64,000 nucleotides of DNA from Gemmatimonadota bacterium (GCA_022820995.1 JAJEEM010000071.1:1-64000), one strand, 5' to 3'. Shown: positions 1-7,852, counted from the stretch's first letter. The notes: generated by a model from the letters alone, not told the origin. Made by a program: numbers and translations.

Positions 1-48
1 CCGCTTCTTCCCCTCGTACTCCACATCCGAAAACGTCACCTGGTCCAT
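1..48 (-). CDS. IS5-family transposase, N-terminal fragment cut by window edge
   Basis: The last 48 bases on the minus strand read as an open frame beginning with ATG at 48 and running off the window: MDQVTFSDVEYEGKKR. This resembles the N-terminus of IS5-group transposases, which usually open with a short aromatic/charged stretch followed by KKxTRRExFL. A G-rich ribosome-binding-like stretch (GGTGGGGACG) directly precedes the ATG. Only 16 residues are visible, so the DDE domain cannot be checked and the inverted repeat that should lie somewhere in 50-126 could not be identified. Moderate to low certainty. Confidence 0.45.
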   Translation of the reverse strand, partial: MDQVTFSDVEYEGKKR

Positions 49-126
49 CGTCCCCACCCCAGTCTCCGCCTCGTCCGAACCGCTGTTCGACTCCCACGGT
101 CCATCAATCTGGCGGTGGTGACTTGT

Positions 127-219
127 TCAGACCATCCCTAGATCGGCTTTAATCGTGAGGGGGATGATCGCGCCAGCGAACGCGATGACGGCGGCTGCGA
201 ATAGGCGCTTTCGGATCAT
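127..219 (-). CDS. Small 30-residue hydrophobic ORF coupled to the anti-sigma gene
   Basis: Too short for most gene callers. The ATG at 219 overlaps the TGA stop of the preceding anti-sigma gene as ATGA, and a GGAGGG ribosome-binding site sits about nine bases upstream, inside the end of that gene. The product is 30 residues: a basic start (MIRKRLF), a hydrophobic stretch of about 15 residues rich in Ala and Ile, and a short polar tail (KADLGMV). It could be a one-helix membrane peptide or a signal-peptide-like fragment. I do not recognise it. The coupling geometry is the main support; it could also be the remains of a longer exported protein truncated by the neighbouring transposable element. 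Confidence 0.4.
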   Translation of the reverse strand: MIRKRLFAAAVIAFAGAIIPLTIKADLGMV

Positions 220-2417
220 GGGTGCATTCCCTCCAGGTTCGTGGTGACATCCGCAGACGCGAGTTCTTGCGTCGCGAGTACGAAGGAAACGCGGAGAGCG
301 GCTTCAAAATCCTCTCCGCGGTGGCGGAGCCTACCATCCGGGTCCAACACGAAGTACTGGACGGCACGCCATGCTCCCAGATCTTCCCACACCTGGTGCG
401 TGGTATCGTGCAGGAAGCGTGATTCGATTCCGGAGCGCTGGCGCGAGACGGGAGAAGGTTGCTGCCCGACGAACACGATCCGCACACCGGCCCCAGTCAA
501 CGGTTCGGAGTTTGAGCCCAGGAGCGCGAGTACTTCGTCTGATACCATGTCTGGCCGAATGGCTTGGACCAACAACACGTGCTTTCCGCGAACGATATCG
601 CGGAGTCTTGTCTCTTCTCCGGTGAAGGACCGCACGCGTGCGTCGAGGTTCACATGCTCATCGAGTAGCGCCGAGCCGAAGCGCTCGTACATGATCCTTC
701 GAGCAACGGCCAGTTGCGCTTCCGAGGGCTCGGGGAGCCCCCCCAACCGCCTGACGTTCGGAAACCCCGTCAAGGGCGTAAGCGGGTCGACCAGTGACAG
801 TGCCAGCAACTCGGCGGCGCGAAGATTGGATCCGGCAGTGCGATGAATCTCGGCCAATTGAGCGAAGAGCTCCGGGCTCCAAGCCTGCTCGACGGCGCGC
901 TCGGCCGCGTTGATCGCGGCTGATACCTGTCCGCGTGCGAGGCGTAGGCGGGCAAGATAAAGGTTGAGTCGGGCAGAGCGTTGGCTTGCTTCAGCTTGAG
1001 AGTTCCTACGGGACTGATCGAGCGGGCGCTCCCAGCCGATTTCGCCTCGGCTTTCGGCAAGACGGTCGAGTATCCACAACTCAGCCAACGGTTGCAGGGC
1101 CGGAACAACCGCCAGATCTCGCGCAATCTCCGTATCATAGCTCAGATCGCGAAATACGGAAGCCTGGGCATGGCGAGCCAACCAAGTCTGCGCGAGGGCG
1201 GGATCGGCAAGTTCGATGGACAGTCGGAGCCCGACCTGGGCTATCGCTGGCGCTTCCGAATTGGCCCAAATCTCGTCGAGGTCGTCTAGCTTTGTCTGGA
1301 TGCCCGCAGAGGAACCGATGACCGCTTGCAAACGCACCAAGGCGGCCGCGCCGTGTTGCGGATAGCGGTTCACCAACTGGTTGGACCAATAACGTACGAG
1401 GTCGGGTCGTTTGAGAAGCACCGCGTAGCGATGGAGGGCGTCCAGCTCCACCGGTCCGGGCTCAGCCGCCCGGGCGGCGCGATCCAAATCCACAAGGCGA
1501 ACGTTATGTTCTTCGAGGAAGGCGTCGCGACCCGCCGGTGGAACGGCGCCTTGTGCGAACAGAAGCTGACGGACCCAGAACTCGGGCTGATCCGGGAACT
1601 GCGAGGCGGCTTCCTCGGCGACGACGGCGGCCCGCGCGACACTCAGCTCGCCGGTCGCCAGCAGTTGGTAGCGGCGCGCCTGCAGCGTCGGCTGCCCCTC
1701 CGCGTCCGTTTCAAGGTATTCCCAGAAGCGGCCGAAATCGGCGTCGATGTGTTCGCCGTTCACGTCTTCGACGGCCGCGGCCGCGTACGCGGTGCCCGGC
1801 GGCAACGCGAGGGATCCCGAGAAGAGCCCGGGTGCCTCGCGGGAGAGTTCGACCACGGCATAGCCCGGCTCAGTCTGCGCGAAGCGGTTGGGGTCCGGGA
1901 CCCAGTAGCGCATCCGCGCGCGAAGAGAAGGTTCCGCCGCCAGGGCGGAGGACGTCTGGTATTCGAGGGCCAGCGTCTCCGGCGTCTCCCATGCGAAGCG
2001 CAGCGTGCTTGCGCCCGCCATGAGCCGGTCGGGGCGGACGGTGAGCAGGGCAACGACCGCCACCACCACGGCGAGACCGGCCGCCGCTACGAGGACCACG
2101 TGGCGGGGGAACGCCGCCACCCGCCCCGACGGAACGGGCACCGGGACGCTCGCGGCGGCCTCGGGGGGCTCGGGGAAGATCTCATCGAACAGGCCCTCGG
2201 GCGGCCTCGGCGCCGGGATCGCCCGGATGGCGGCGCTTATGGCGCGGAGGACCTGCACCTCGCGGCGACACGCCGCGCAGGAGCGGAGATGTGCTCGCGC
2301 CCTGGCGGCCGCATGTCGGCGCAGGCTCCCGTCCGCGAGGCGGGTCAGGGTCGTTTCGTCCAGGTGTTCGTCGCGCCCGTTGCGCTTGTCCGATTCCATC
2401 CTACCTCTCCCTGCCAT
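216..2417 (-). CDS. Anti-sigma factor with zinc-finger, TM helix, TPR region and redoxin-like C-terminus
   Basis: Follows the ECF sigma gene by one base, so it is almost certainly its antagonist. The N-terminal 60 residues contain the anti-sigma zinc-finger signature HLRSCAAC (H-x3-C-x2-C). One strongly hydrophobic segment around residues 105-127 would anchor it in the inner membrane. The long periplasmic part (about 130-590) is helical and TPR-like. Residues about 590-720 resemble a thioredoxin/AhpC-type fold (KHVLLVQAIRPD, RIVFVGQQPS, YFVLDPDGRLRHRG) but contain no CxxC pair. Inference: it sequesters the sigma factor until an envelope signal arrives. Two possible ATG starts exist, at 2417 and 2399, each behind its own Shine-Dalgarno because an 18-bp unit is duplicated there. 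Its stop overlaps the next small ORF. Confidence 0.85.
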   Translation of the reverse strand: MAGRGRMESDKRNGRDEHLDETTLTRLADGSLRRHAAARARAHLRSCAACRREVQVLRAISAAIRAIPAPRPPEGLFDEIFPEPPEAAASVPVPVPSGRVAAFPRHVVLVAAAGLAVVVAVVALLTVRPDRLMAGASTLRFAWETPETLALEYQTSSALAAEPSLRARMRYWVPDPNRFAQTEPGYAVVELSREAPGLFSGSLALPPGTAYAAAAVEDVNGEHIDADFGRFWEYLETDAEGQPTLQARRYQLLATGELSVARAAVVAEEAASQFPDQPEFWVRQLLFAQGAVPPAGRDAFLEEHNVRLVDLDRAARAAEPGPVELDALHRYAVLLKRPDLVRYWSNQLVNRYPQHGAAALVRLQAVIGSSAGIQTKLDDLDEIWANSEAPAIAQVGLRLSIELADPALAQTWLARHAQASVFRDLSYDTEIARDLAVVPALQPLAELWILDRLAESRGEIGWERPLDQSRRNSQAEASQRSARLNLYLARLRLARGQVSAAINAAERAVEQAWSPELFAQLAEIHRTAGSNLRAAELLALSLVDPLTPLTGFPNVRRLGGLPEPSEAQLAVARRIMYERFGSALLDEHVNLDARVRSFTGEETRLRDIVRGKHVLLVQAIRPDMVSDEVLALLGSNSEPLTGAGVRIVFVGQQPSPVSRQRSGIESRFLHDTTHQVWEDLGAWRAVQYFVLDPDGRLRHRGEDFEAALRVSFVLATQELASADVTTNLEGMHP

Positions 2418-2432
2418 CCTACTTCTCCCTGC
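2397..2432 (-). repeat. Tandem 18-bp duplication of ribosome-binding site and start codon
   Basis: On the minus strand the unit CAGGGAGAAGTAGGATGG is followed immediately by a second copy differing at one base (GAGAGG for GAGAAG). Each copy supplies a purine-rich ribosome-binding site and an ATG, and both ATGs (2417 and 2399) are in frame with the anti-sigma gene. The repeat also carries the stop codon of the sigma factor gene. It probably arose by slippage and would add six residues to the protein if the first ATG is used. Confidence 0.8.
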
Positions 2433-2964
2433 CGTCGAACAGTTCGGCGCGAAGACGCTTCAGCGCCTCCTGCCACCGCCTCTGGGAGGTCCTCTTCGAG
2501 ACCCCGAGCATCTCGGCGATCTGCCGGTGCGAGCAACCTTCCATTCCCCTGAGGACGGCCACCGTCCGCAGCTCCTCCGGGAGCACGGACAGCGCACGCT
2601 CCGCCGCGATCAAGTCCAGGACCGGGAACTCCGGAGAGTCCACCTGCGGCAGTTCGTCCAACGCCGCGCCAATCGGGATCTCGCGCCGCCGCTGCTCCGT
2701 TCTGACCCGGTCGAGGGCGGCGCGGGCCGTCACGGCACGAAGCCAGGGACCGAGCGGCCGAGCGCGGGCGAAACGACGGAGCGACCGCGGCAGCTTCAGG
2801 AACACGTCCTGAATCACGTCCCGGGCATCGGCCGACGACGCCGTCAAGCGGTACGCAAGGGCGAACAACCGCTCCGAATGCTCCTCGTATAAGGCTTCGA
2901 TCGCCTCTCGATCACCCCGCGCCGCCTTTCGCGCCAACCGCCGCTCCCGAGCCGAAGTGATCAC
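2419..2964 (-). CDS. ECF-type RNA polymerase sigma factor
   Basis: 181 residues, the usual size for an extracytoplasmic-function sigma factor. Region 2 lies at about residues 20-90 (LYEEHSERLFALAYRLT, DARDVIQDVFLKL) and region 4 at about 120-175 with the helix-turn-helix HRQIAEMLGVSKRTSQRRW. Starts at GTG 2964; a TTG nine codons downstream preceded by GGGAGC is an alternative. The gene is followed without a gap by the zinc-finger anti-sigma factor, the standard arrangement for self-controlled sigma/anti-sigma pairs. Subgroup and regulon cannot be read from sequence alone. Confidence 0.93.
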   Translation of the reverse strand: MITSARERRLARKAARGDREAIEALYEEHSERLFALAYRLTASSADARDVIQDVFLKLPRSLRRFARARPLGPWLRAVTARAALDRVRTEQRRREIPIGAALDELPQVDSPEFPVLDLIAAERALSVLPEELRTVAVLRGMEGCSHRQIAEMLGVSKRTSQRRWQEALKRLRAELFDGREK

Positions 2965-3255
2965 ACCGGTTCAGCCCGTAGAGGCCCGGCAACAGCGGCA
3001 ACGGCCAGCGGCCACGCCACGGGCGCCACAGGTCGTCCCGCAGCCGGACGGACTCCCGCCGAGGCCGCGCGCGACCCGCGGCTGGTCCCCGACGACGAGA
3101 TTTCCCGTGACTCCCTGCACGGGCAGCATCGCCCTCCTGTTGCAAGCCCCGACTCCGACGTCTCTGTCCCTGTCTTCCGCCGCCCGGGAACCCGATCCCA
3201 GCCGGTGCCTTGCACCCGGCCGAGACACCGGCCTCTACCTTCTATACGTCGCCCG
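2965..3255. other. Upstream region of the sigma factor gene, no gene recognised
   Basis: About 290 bases between the sigma factor start and the terminator at 3256-3306. Several frames are open because of the GC content, but none has a convincing ribosome-binding site or recognisable protein. It must hold the sigma promoter; a T-rich stretch followed by GTATAGAAGG near 3235-3250 on the minus strand is the only candidate I see, and it is weak. Confidence 0.4.
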
Positions 3256-3306
3256 AAGAAAAAAGCCGCCACGGACCCGACGCGCGTTCGTCCGGGGGGC
3301 GGCTTT
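3256..3306 (-). terminator. Rho-independent terminator, minus strand
   Basis: AAAGCCGCC (3262-3270) pairs perfectly with GGCGGCTTT (3298-3306), and an inner stem CGGAC/GTCCG (3272-3276 with 3290-3294) extends it. On the minus strand the hairpin is followed by a run of six T residues. The plus strand has no T run after the stem, so it acts on minus-strand transcripts. The nearest coding sequence upstream is the mini-ORF at 3643-3684 and, beyond it, the plug-protein operon ending at 3831. Confidence 0.85.
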
Positions 3307-3642
3307 GGAAGGGGTTTCACTGCTGCGTAAGTGTATATCCTGCAATTTGATGGGCGCGTGCAGAGACTAACTCGACCCGCCCTGAAGGCTCAGAACCGCT
3401 CCGGCAGCGGCCGGTGATCGTCGTCCTTCTGCTTCGGCGTCGCGAAACGCTAGCAGCTGATATGGCAGGGCCTCTTTCAAGGGTCATTCAACTTCGTCCG
3501 AGAGAGGCGCCGCACGTAGGGCGCCGCCGACGTGACATGTCGGCCGCGCTCAGTTCATCGCACGGCGGCCTGCCCCAGGCTACGGGAGCAGGCCCGCCGA
3601 GTGCTTCACGTGGCTCCGCGCGGAGCCGTGATGCGCGCGCGT
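3307..3642. other. Intergenic stretch with strong hairpins, no protein gene recognised
   Basis: Between the mini-ORF and the terminator. Two stable hairpins are visible: 3606-3631, a near-perfect stem around CTCCGCGCGGAG, and 3565-3600, where GGCGGCCTGC pairs with GCAGGCCCGCC across one bulge. No tRNA, tmRNA, RNase P or 6S signature was found on either strand. With the downstream terminator this could be a structured untranslated RNA expressed on the minus strand (inference). Confidence 0.35.
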
Positions 3643-3684
3643 CTAGTCGAGACGGATGACACCGCGGGCGCGGTTGCGTCGCAT
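3643..3684 (-). CDS. Mini-ORF of 13 residues with strong ribosome-binding site
   Basis: ATG at 3684 behind an excellent AAGGAGAG site with seven-base spacing encodes MRRNRARGVIRLD and stops at TAG. It is followed by two tandem stable hairpins and, some 340 bases on, by a rho-independent terminator. The peptide is very basic and contains no run of one amino acid that would mark it as a biosynthetic attenuator. It could be a leader peptide, a small protein, or the start of a decayed gene. Support is only the ribosome-binding site and the context. Confidence 0.3.
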   Translation of the reverse strand: MRRNRARGVIRLD

Positions 3685-3830
3685 GTCTCTCTCCTTGGGG
3701 TTGGCCGTTCGTTACCGGGAAGCGCCCGAGAAAACGGCGCTCCGGATAACACAAACGCCTCGGGTCCGAAAAATCTTACATCGCATCGGCAGCGCCCGGA
3801 GAAGACGCGGCACCGGTCCCGGAGTCGGGC

Positions 3831-4967
3831 CTACTTCGTCCAGATCACGACGGCGCCGCACCTTGCGTCGGAGCCGGAGAACTCCGCCGGGAGCGACGCC
3901 GCACCCGTGTATACCTCGATCCCGGCGATTTCGGTCGGGAGGACGAGGTCGTTGATGGAGTCCCGGGGGTTCATGTCGCCGACAACTCCCGATGCGAGAC
4001 TCCAACGCTCGGCGCTTCCCCGAATGGCGAGGATGCCGTCGAGGTAGATGTTCAGCTTGCAACCCTGGTCCGAGAACCCTCGCGAGTGCGTCGTACTGTA
4101 GAGCTTGCAGCCGTGTCCGCGGAGCGTGCAGCCCGCGAGCCGGACCCCCGGTGCGTCCGCGACCATGTGCGTGATGCGCACCGGGTTTCGGCGCTCGATG
4201 TCCTCGGCCGTGAAGAACGTGCCGCCGCCAAGCTGCTCGCCCCAGTACTTGCGTTCGTAGAACCCCTTGATCTCCAGGCGGCGCGGTCTCGTCGCCGTGG
4301 CCACGATCGGCTCGAGTTCGACCGGGTCCGGGGTCAGACGCGCGTCGACCTCGGTCGTATGGCCCCGGGTCACGGTCACCGAGTGCGTCAGCGGCGAGAA
4401 TCCGATGTGCCGGAACGAGAGTTCGTGCTCGCCGACGGGAAGTCCGCTGAGCACGAACCGGCCGGTCCGGTTGCTCTGTACGACCGCCACACGGCTCCCG
4501 ACCGAAATCTCGGCCGCCACCACGGGCCGATGGGTCCGGGCATCGCGCACCTGGCCGACCACGCGCCCCGTCGTCATCTCCCCGAACAGGAGTCCGAGTT
4601 GGACTTCATGTGCCGCCCCCCGCTCGAGGGCAACCACGGCCTCTTCGCTGGAAGCATCGCCGAACTCCGCCCACAACGTGGCCTGTCCCGCGTCCCGGGG
4701 AACGCAGAGGACCAGCCGGCCGCTCCCATCCGCCTCCTCGCGCACGGGCTGGCGGACCGCGTCCGTCCAGCGCAGCACGACGGTAGCGCCCGGAATCGGA
4801 ACCAGCCCCGAATCGTCCGTCACGGTGATGACCAGCGAGGCCCGGTCGCCGCACTCGCCGCCCTGCGATGGCACGGCCTGGAGCGCGACGGCCGGATTGG
4901 CACCGAGGGAAAGAAGCACGGCCATCGAGGTGGCGACCGGGAGTGGGCGGCGGGTCATCGGCGACAT
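3831..4967 (-). CDS. Secreted carboxypeptidase-regulatory-like / TonB-plug protein, paralog 1
   Basis: 378 residues from the ATG at 4967, which has a GAGG site overlapping the stop of paralog 2; GTG 4976 is an alternative. A signal peptide covers about residues 1-30. Then come two beta-sandwich regulatory-like domains (from CGDRASL; second around GRVVGQVRDARTHRPV) and a C-terminal domain like the plug of TonB-dependent receptors, with the family signature RRLEIKGFYERK and the ending LPAEFSGSDARCGAVVIW. No beta-barrel follows, so it cannot be a complete transporter. Probably periplasmic or outer-membrane attached; function unknown. It shows the same architecture as four other genes in the window and is probably co-translated with paralog 2. 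Confidence 0.85.
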   Translation of the reverse strand: MSPMTRRPLPVATSMAVLLSLGANPAVALQAVPSQGGECGDRASLVITVTDDSGLVPIPGATVVLRWTDAVRQPVREEADGSGRLVLCVPRDAGQATLWAEFGDASSEEAVVALERGAAHEVQLGLLFGEMTTGRVVGQVRDARTHRPVVAAEISVGSRVAVVQSNRTGRFVLSGLPVGEHELSFRHIGFSPLTHSVTVTRGHTTEVDARLTPDPVELEPIVATATRPRRLEIKGFYERKYWGEQLGGGTFFTAEDIERRNPVRITHMVADAPGVRLAGCTLRGHGCKLYSTTHSRGFSDQGCKLNIYLDGILAIRGSAERWSLASGVVGDMNPRDSINDLVLPTEIAGIEVYTGAASLPAEFSGSDARCGAVVIWTK

Positions 4968-4977
4968 CGTCAACACC

Positions 4978-6006
4978 TCACTTTGTCCAGATTACGATGG
5001 CCCCGCAGCGTGTATCGGAGCCGCCGAACTCGGCCGGAAGCGATGCCGGCCCCTTGTATATCTCGACGCCCGCTACCTCCACCGGTAGGACGAGAGTGTG
5101 GATGGGGACGTCGCTCACATCGGCATTGTCGAGGAAGGTCTTGATGTTGCAACCCTCACCGGAAAACCCGGCCGACAGCCTCGTGCTGTAGAACTTCCCG
5201 TTCGGCCCCAACCGGATTCCAGACATGTCGGCGATCATGTGGGTGATGCGCTGCGGCCGCCGACGCTCAATGTCGGCTTCGGTGAAGAACGTGCCCCCGC
5301 TCACGAGTTCACCCCACAGCTTCCGCTCGTAGAACCCCTTGATCTCCAGGCGGCGAGATCTCGTCACGGTCGCCACGATCGGCTCCATTTCGACCGGCGT
5401 GGGCACCAGCCCGATGTCCACTTCCGTGGTGAGCCCGCGCGTCACCGTCACGGAGTGGCCAAGAGGGGCGTAGCCGATGCGTCGCACCTCCAACTCGTGC
5501 TGCCCTTCCGGGACGCCGGACAGAATGAACGCACCCCGCCGATTGCTCTCGGCCAGCCGGTTACGACCCCGGACCGAAACGGCGGCGGTGGCGACGGCAT
5601 CGCCCGTCACGCCATCGTATACGCGGCCGATGATCCGTCCCGACCGCACCTGCCCCAGACCGACGCGGAGTTCCACCTCGCTTGCGGCCCCGGGTTCGAA
5701 GACGACGACCGCCTGATCGCTCGTCGCGTCTCCCAACTCGGCCCAGAGCGTCGCCTCCTGCGCGTCGCGGGGAACGCAGAGGAAGAAGCTGCCCTGGGCA
5801 TCGGCGGCTTCACGCACCGGCCTCCGCCTCGCCTCGTTCCAGCGGAGCACCACGGTGGCCCCGGGCAGGGGGACGGTCCCGGATTCGTCCAGGACCGCGA
5901 CGCGGAGCGAAGCCCGGTCGCCACATTCGTCCCTGTCCTGTCCGGCGGCGGGCGTAACGGCAGCCAGCAGCAGCGATACCGCCGCGATCGTCATCGTCCG
6001 GGCCAT
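4978..6006 (-). CDS. Secreted carboxypeptidase-regulatory-like / TonB-plug protein, paralog 2
   Basis: 342 residues. ATG 6006 was chosen because GGAG lies nine bases upstream and it puts a clean signal peptide (MARTMTIAAVSLLLAAV) at the N-terminus; ATG 6015 lies too close to that site. Two regulatory-like domains are followed by a plug-like domain with RRLEIKGFYERK and the ending LPAEFGGSDTRCGAIVIW. Paired cysteines (CGDRASL, LCVPRDA, GCNIK, RCGAI) are shared with the other copies and could form disulfides in the periplasm. The second regulatory domain and the junction to the plug are nearly identical to paralog 3, implying recent duplication or gene conversion. Spacing to paralog 1 is 10 bases. 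Confidence 0.85.
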   Translation of the reverse strand: MARTMTIAAVSLLLAAVTPAAGQDRDECGDRASLRVAVLDESGTVPLPGATVVLRWNEARRRPVREAADAQGSFFLCVPRDAQEATLWAELGDATSDQAVVVFEPGAASEVELRVGLGQVRSGRIIGRVYDGVTGDAVATAAVSVRGRNRLAESNRRGAFILSGVPEGQHELEVRRIGYAPLGHSVTVTRGLTTEVDIGLVPTPVEMEPIVATVTRSRRLEIKGFYERKLWGELVSGGTFFTEADIERRRPQRITHMIADMSGIRLGPNGKFYSTRLSAGFSGEGCNIKTFLDNADVSDVPIHTLVLPVEVAGVEIYKGPASLPAEFGGSDTRCGAIVIWTK

Positions 6007-6044
6007 TCGCGTCATCTCCAGGCTGTGGGCAAGGCGCTCCACGT

Positions 6045-7076
6045 TTATTTCGTCCAGATCACGACGGCGCCGCAGCGCCCGCCGGAGCCGCCGAACTCCG
6101 CCGGGAGCGTCGCCGGGCCCTTGTACACCTCGACGGCGGCGAGCTGCGACCAGGGTATGTTTGGCCACCCACCCCACCCAACCCCATCGACGATGATACT
6201 CATCTTGCACGTCAAGCTCGAGAAACCTGCGCTCATGCGCCGATTGTTGCCCGACCAGGTGATCCCGGGGACGTTGCTCACGACAAGGAAGCGGGCGTTG
6301 CTGGGTCGCCACCGCTCGATGTACTCGGGCGAGAAGAAGTAGCCGTTTCCGGTCAGCTCACCCCAGTACTTCCGTTCGTAGAAGCCCTTGATCTCGAGCC
6401 GGCGCAGTCTCGTCACCGTCGCCACGATCGGTTCCATCTCGACGGGCGTCGGCACCAGACCGATGTCCACTTCCGTGGTGACGCCCGGCGTCAGGTCGAT
6501 CCGATGGCGGAGCGGGGCGTAGCCGATGCGTCGCACCTCCAGATGACGCACGCCGGGCCGCACGTCGCTGAGGATGAACCGGCCCTGCCGGTTGCTCGCG
6601 GACTCCTGCGCGTGACCCGTCACGGATACCGCCGCCGTGGCCACCGGCTTCTCCGTCATCGCATCGTACACGCGACCGATGAGGCGCCCCCGGCGAACCT
6701 CGGACAGGAGCACCCGGAGTTCGACCTCCCGCACCTCTCCGGGCGTCAGGGCCACGGTCGCCTGTTCGCTCGAATCGTCGCCCAGTTCCGCCCACAGCAC
6801 CGCTTCCGTCGCCTGCGGAGGGGCGCAGAGCAGGAAACGCCCCTCCGACCCGGCCGTTTCCCGCAGCGGTCTCTCCTCGACATCGGACCAGTGGACCACC
6901 AGCATGGCGCTGGGGATCGGAATGGCGCCGGACTCGTCGACGACGGTCACCTGGAGAGAAGGCCGGTCCCCGCACGTTTCATCTTGCGCCAGCACGGGCC
7001 TGGGCGAGGCCCCGAGGAGAAGGGAGAGGGAAACGACCGCCGCCGGCTTGGCTCCGAACATGGTGATCGCTTTCAT
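6045..7076 (-). CDS. Secreted carboxypeptidase-regulatory-like / TonB-plug protein, paralog 3
   Basis: 343 residues from ATG 7076 (MKAITMFGAK), giving a signal peptide that ends near VLAQ. Same layout as the neighbours: CGDRPSL opening domain, second regulatory-like domain (GRLIGRVYDAMTEKPV), then the plug-like region with RRLEIKGFYERKYWG. The plug part is the most divergent in this cluster: the usual FFTAEDIERR motif reads FFSPEYIERWRP, and several Gly/Trp-rich insertions (GWGGW) occur near the end. It lies 38 bases from paralog 2 and 62 bases from the upstream outer-membrane protein, consistent with one operon. No barrel domain. Confidence 0.85.
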   Translation of the reverse strand: MKAITMFGAKPAAVVSLSLLLGASPRPVLAQDETCGDRPSLQVTVVDESGAIPIPSAMLVVHWSDVEERPLRETAGSEGRFLLCAPPQATEAVLWAELGDDSSEQATVALTPGEVREVELRVLLSEVRRGRLIGRVYDAMTEKPVATAAVSVTGHAQESASNRQGRFILSDVRPGVRHLEVRRIGYAPLRHRIDLTPGVTTEVDIGLVPTPVEMEPIVATVTRLRRLEIKGFYERKYWGELTGNGYFFSPEYIERWRPSNARFLVVSNVPGITWSGNNRRMSAGFSSLTCKMSIIVDGVGWGGWPNIPWSQLAAVEVYKGPATLPAEFGGSGGRCGAVVIWTK

Positions 7077-7138
7077 CGAGGTTCGTGGCACGCTCGAACG
7101 CGAGGCTCGGCTCCAAGACGGTTCGGGCCGGAACAACG

Positions 7139-7771
7139 TCACTTCATCTTCAACACCACGCCCACCTGCAGGGACAGAAGGCGCGTGTACTCCTTCCCCT
7201 CGACCGTGAGGCCGATTTCGGGGGGAGGATAGTCGATGACGTCCTTGAGTCCGTACGAGTAGAGCGCATCGAAACCGATGAGGAGGCCGTCCGCGATCCC
7301 GTAGTTGAGCCCGAGCCCGCCCGCCAATCCGTAATCCACGGCCTCGGCCCCCGGATCCGAACCTTCGCACAGCCCGGGACCGAAGGTGCCGGAGGCGTCG
7401 CACGCCACCTTGACCGCGAACCACGGACCCGCCCGGACCCCGAGAGACACCCTGTCGCTGCCGACGACCGACCGGGCGACGAGCGACGACGCCTGCAGAT
7501 AATCGATCGAGCGGCGACCCGTCCACTCCTGGCCCCCCGCATAATACCGTGTCTTCGTTCCCGTGGCTGCGTACGACACTCCCGGGCGCAGGGACAGGCC
7601 CGCGCTCAACGGAAACCCGACGTCCACGCCGACCGCGGGCGCGATGATCGGGTCGCCTCCGTTTCCCACGATGGATGAGATCGCCATGCCCGCCCGGAGC
7701 GCGACATCCTCCTGCGCCGCCAGCGGCGAGGCCAGCAGGATGCCGGTCGCGATGATGAGTTTCGTCCTCAC
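7139..7771 (-). CDS. Small outer-membrane beta-barrel protein
   Basis: 210 residues. GTG 7771 is preceded by GGGGAGGGG and gives a typical signal peptide (RTKLIIATGILLASPLAAQ). The mature part shows alternating hydrophobic and polar residues with many Gly and aromatic positions and ends in LSLQVGVVLKMK, as in 8-stranded OmpA/opacity-type or porin-like barrels. It is placed upstream of paralogs 3, 2 and 1 with short gaps, so it is likely co-transcribed with them. A physical partnership between this barrel and the barrel-less plug proteins is possible but is inference only. Confidence 0.75.
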   Translation of the reverse strand: MRTKLIIATGILLASPLAAQEDVALRAGMAISSIVGNGGDPIIAPAVGVDVGFPLSAGLSLRPGVSYAATGTKTRYYAGGQEWTGRRSIDYLQASSLVARSVVGSDRVSLGVRAGPWFAVKVACDASGTFGPGLCEGSDPGAEAVDYGLAGGLGLNYGIADGLLIGFDALYSYGLKDVIDYPPPEIGLTVEGKEYTRLLSLQVGVVLKMK

Positions 7772-7852
7772 GTCCCCTCCCCTCGTCGCGGTGAAATCCC
7801 GGTCGGCGGCCGTCGCCGCTGGATGATGCGACCGCACTGCCCATACGCCTCC

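Noticed and set aside
2957-3370. Open frames on both strands between the sigma gene and the mini-ORF
   Set aside because: Compositional open frames without ribosome-binding sites, domains or conservation that I can recognise; one crosses the terminator hairpin.
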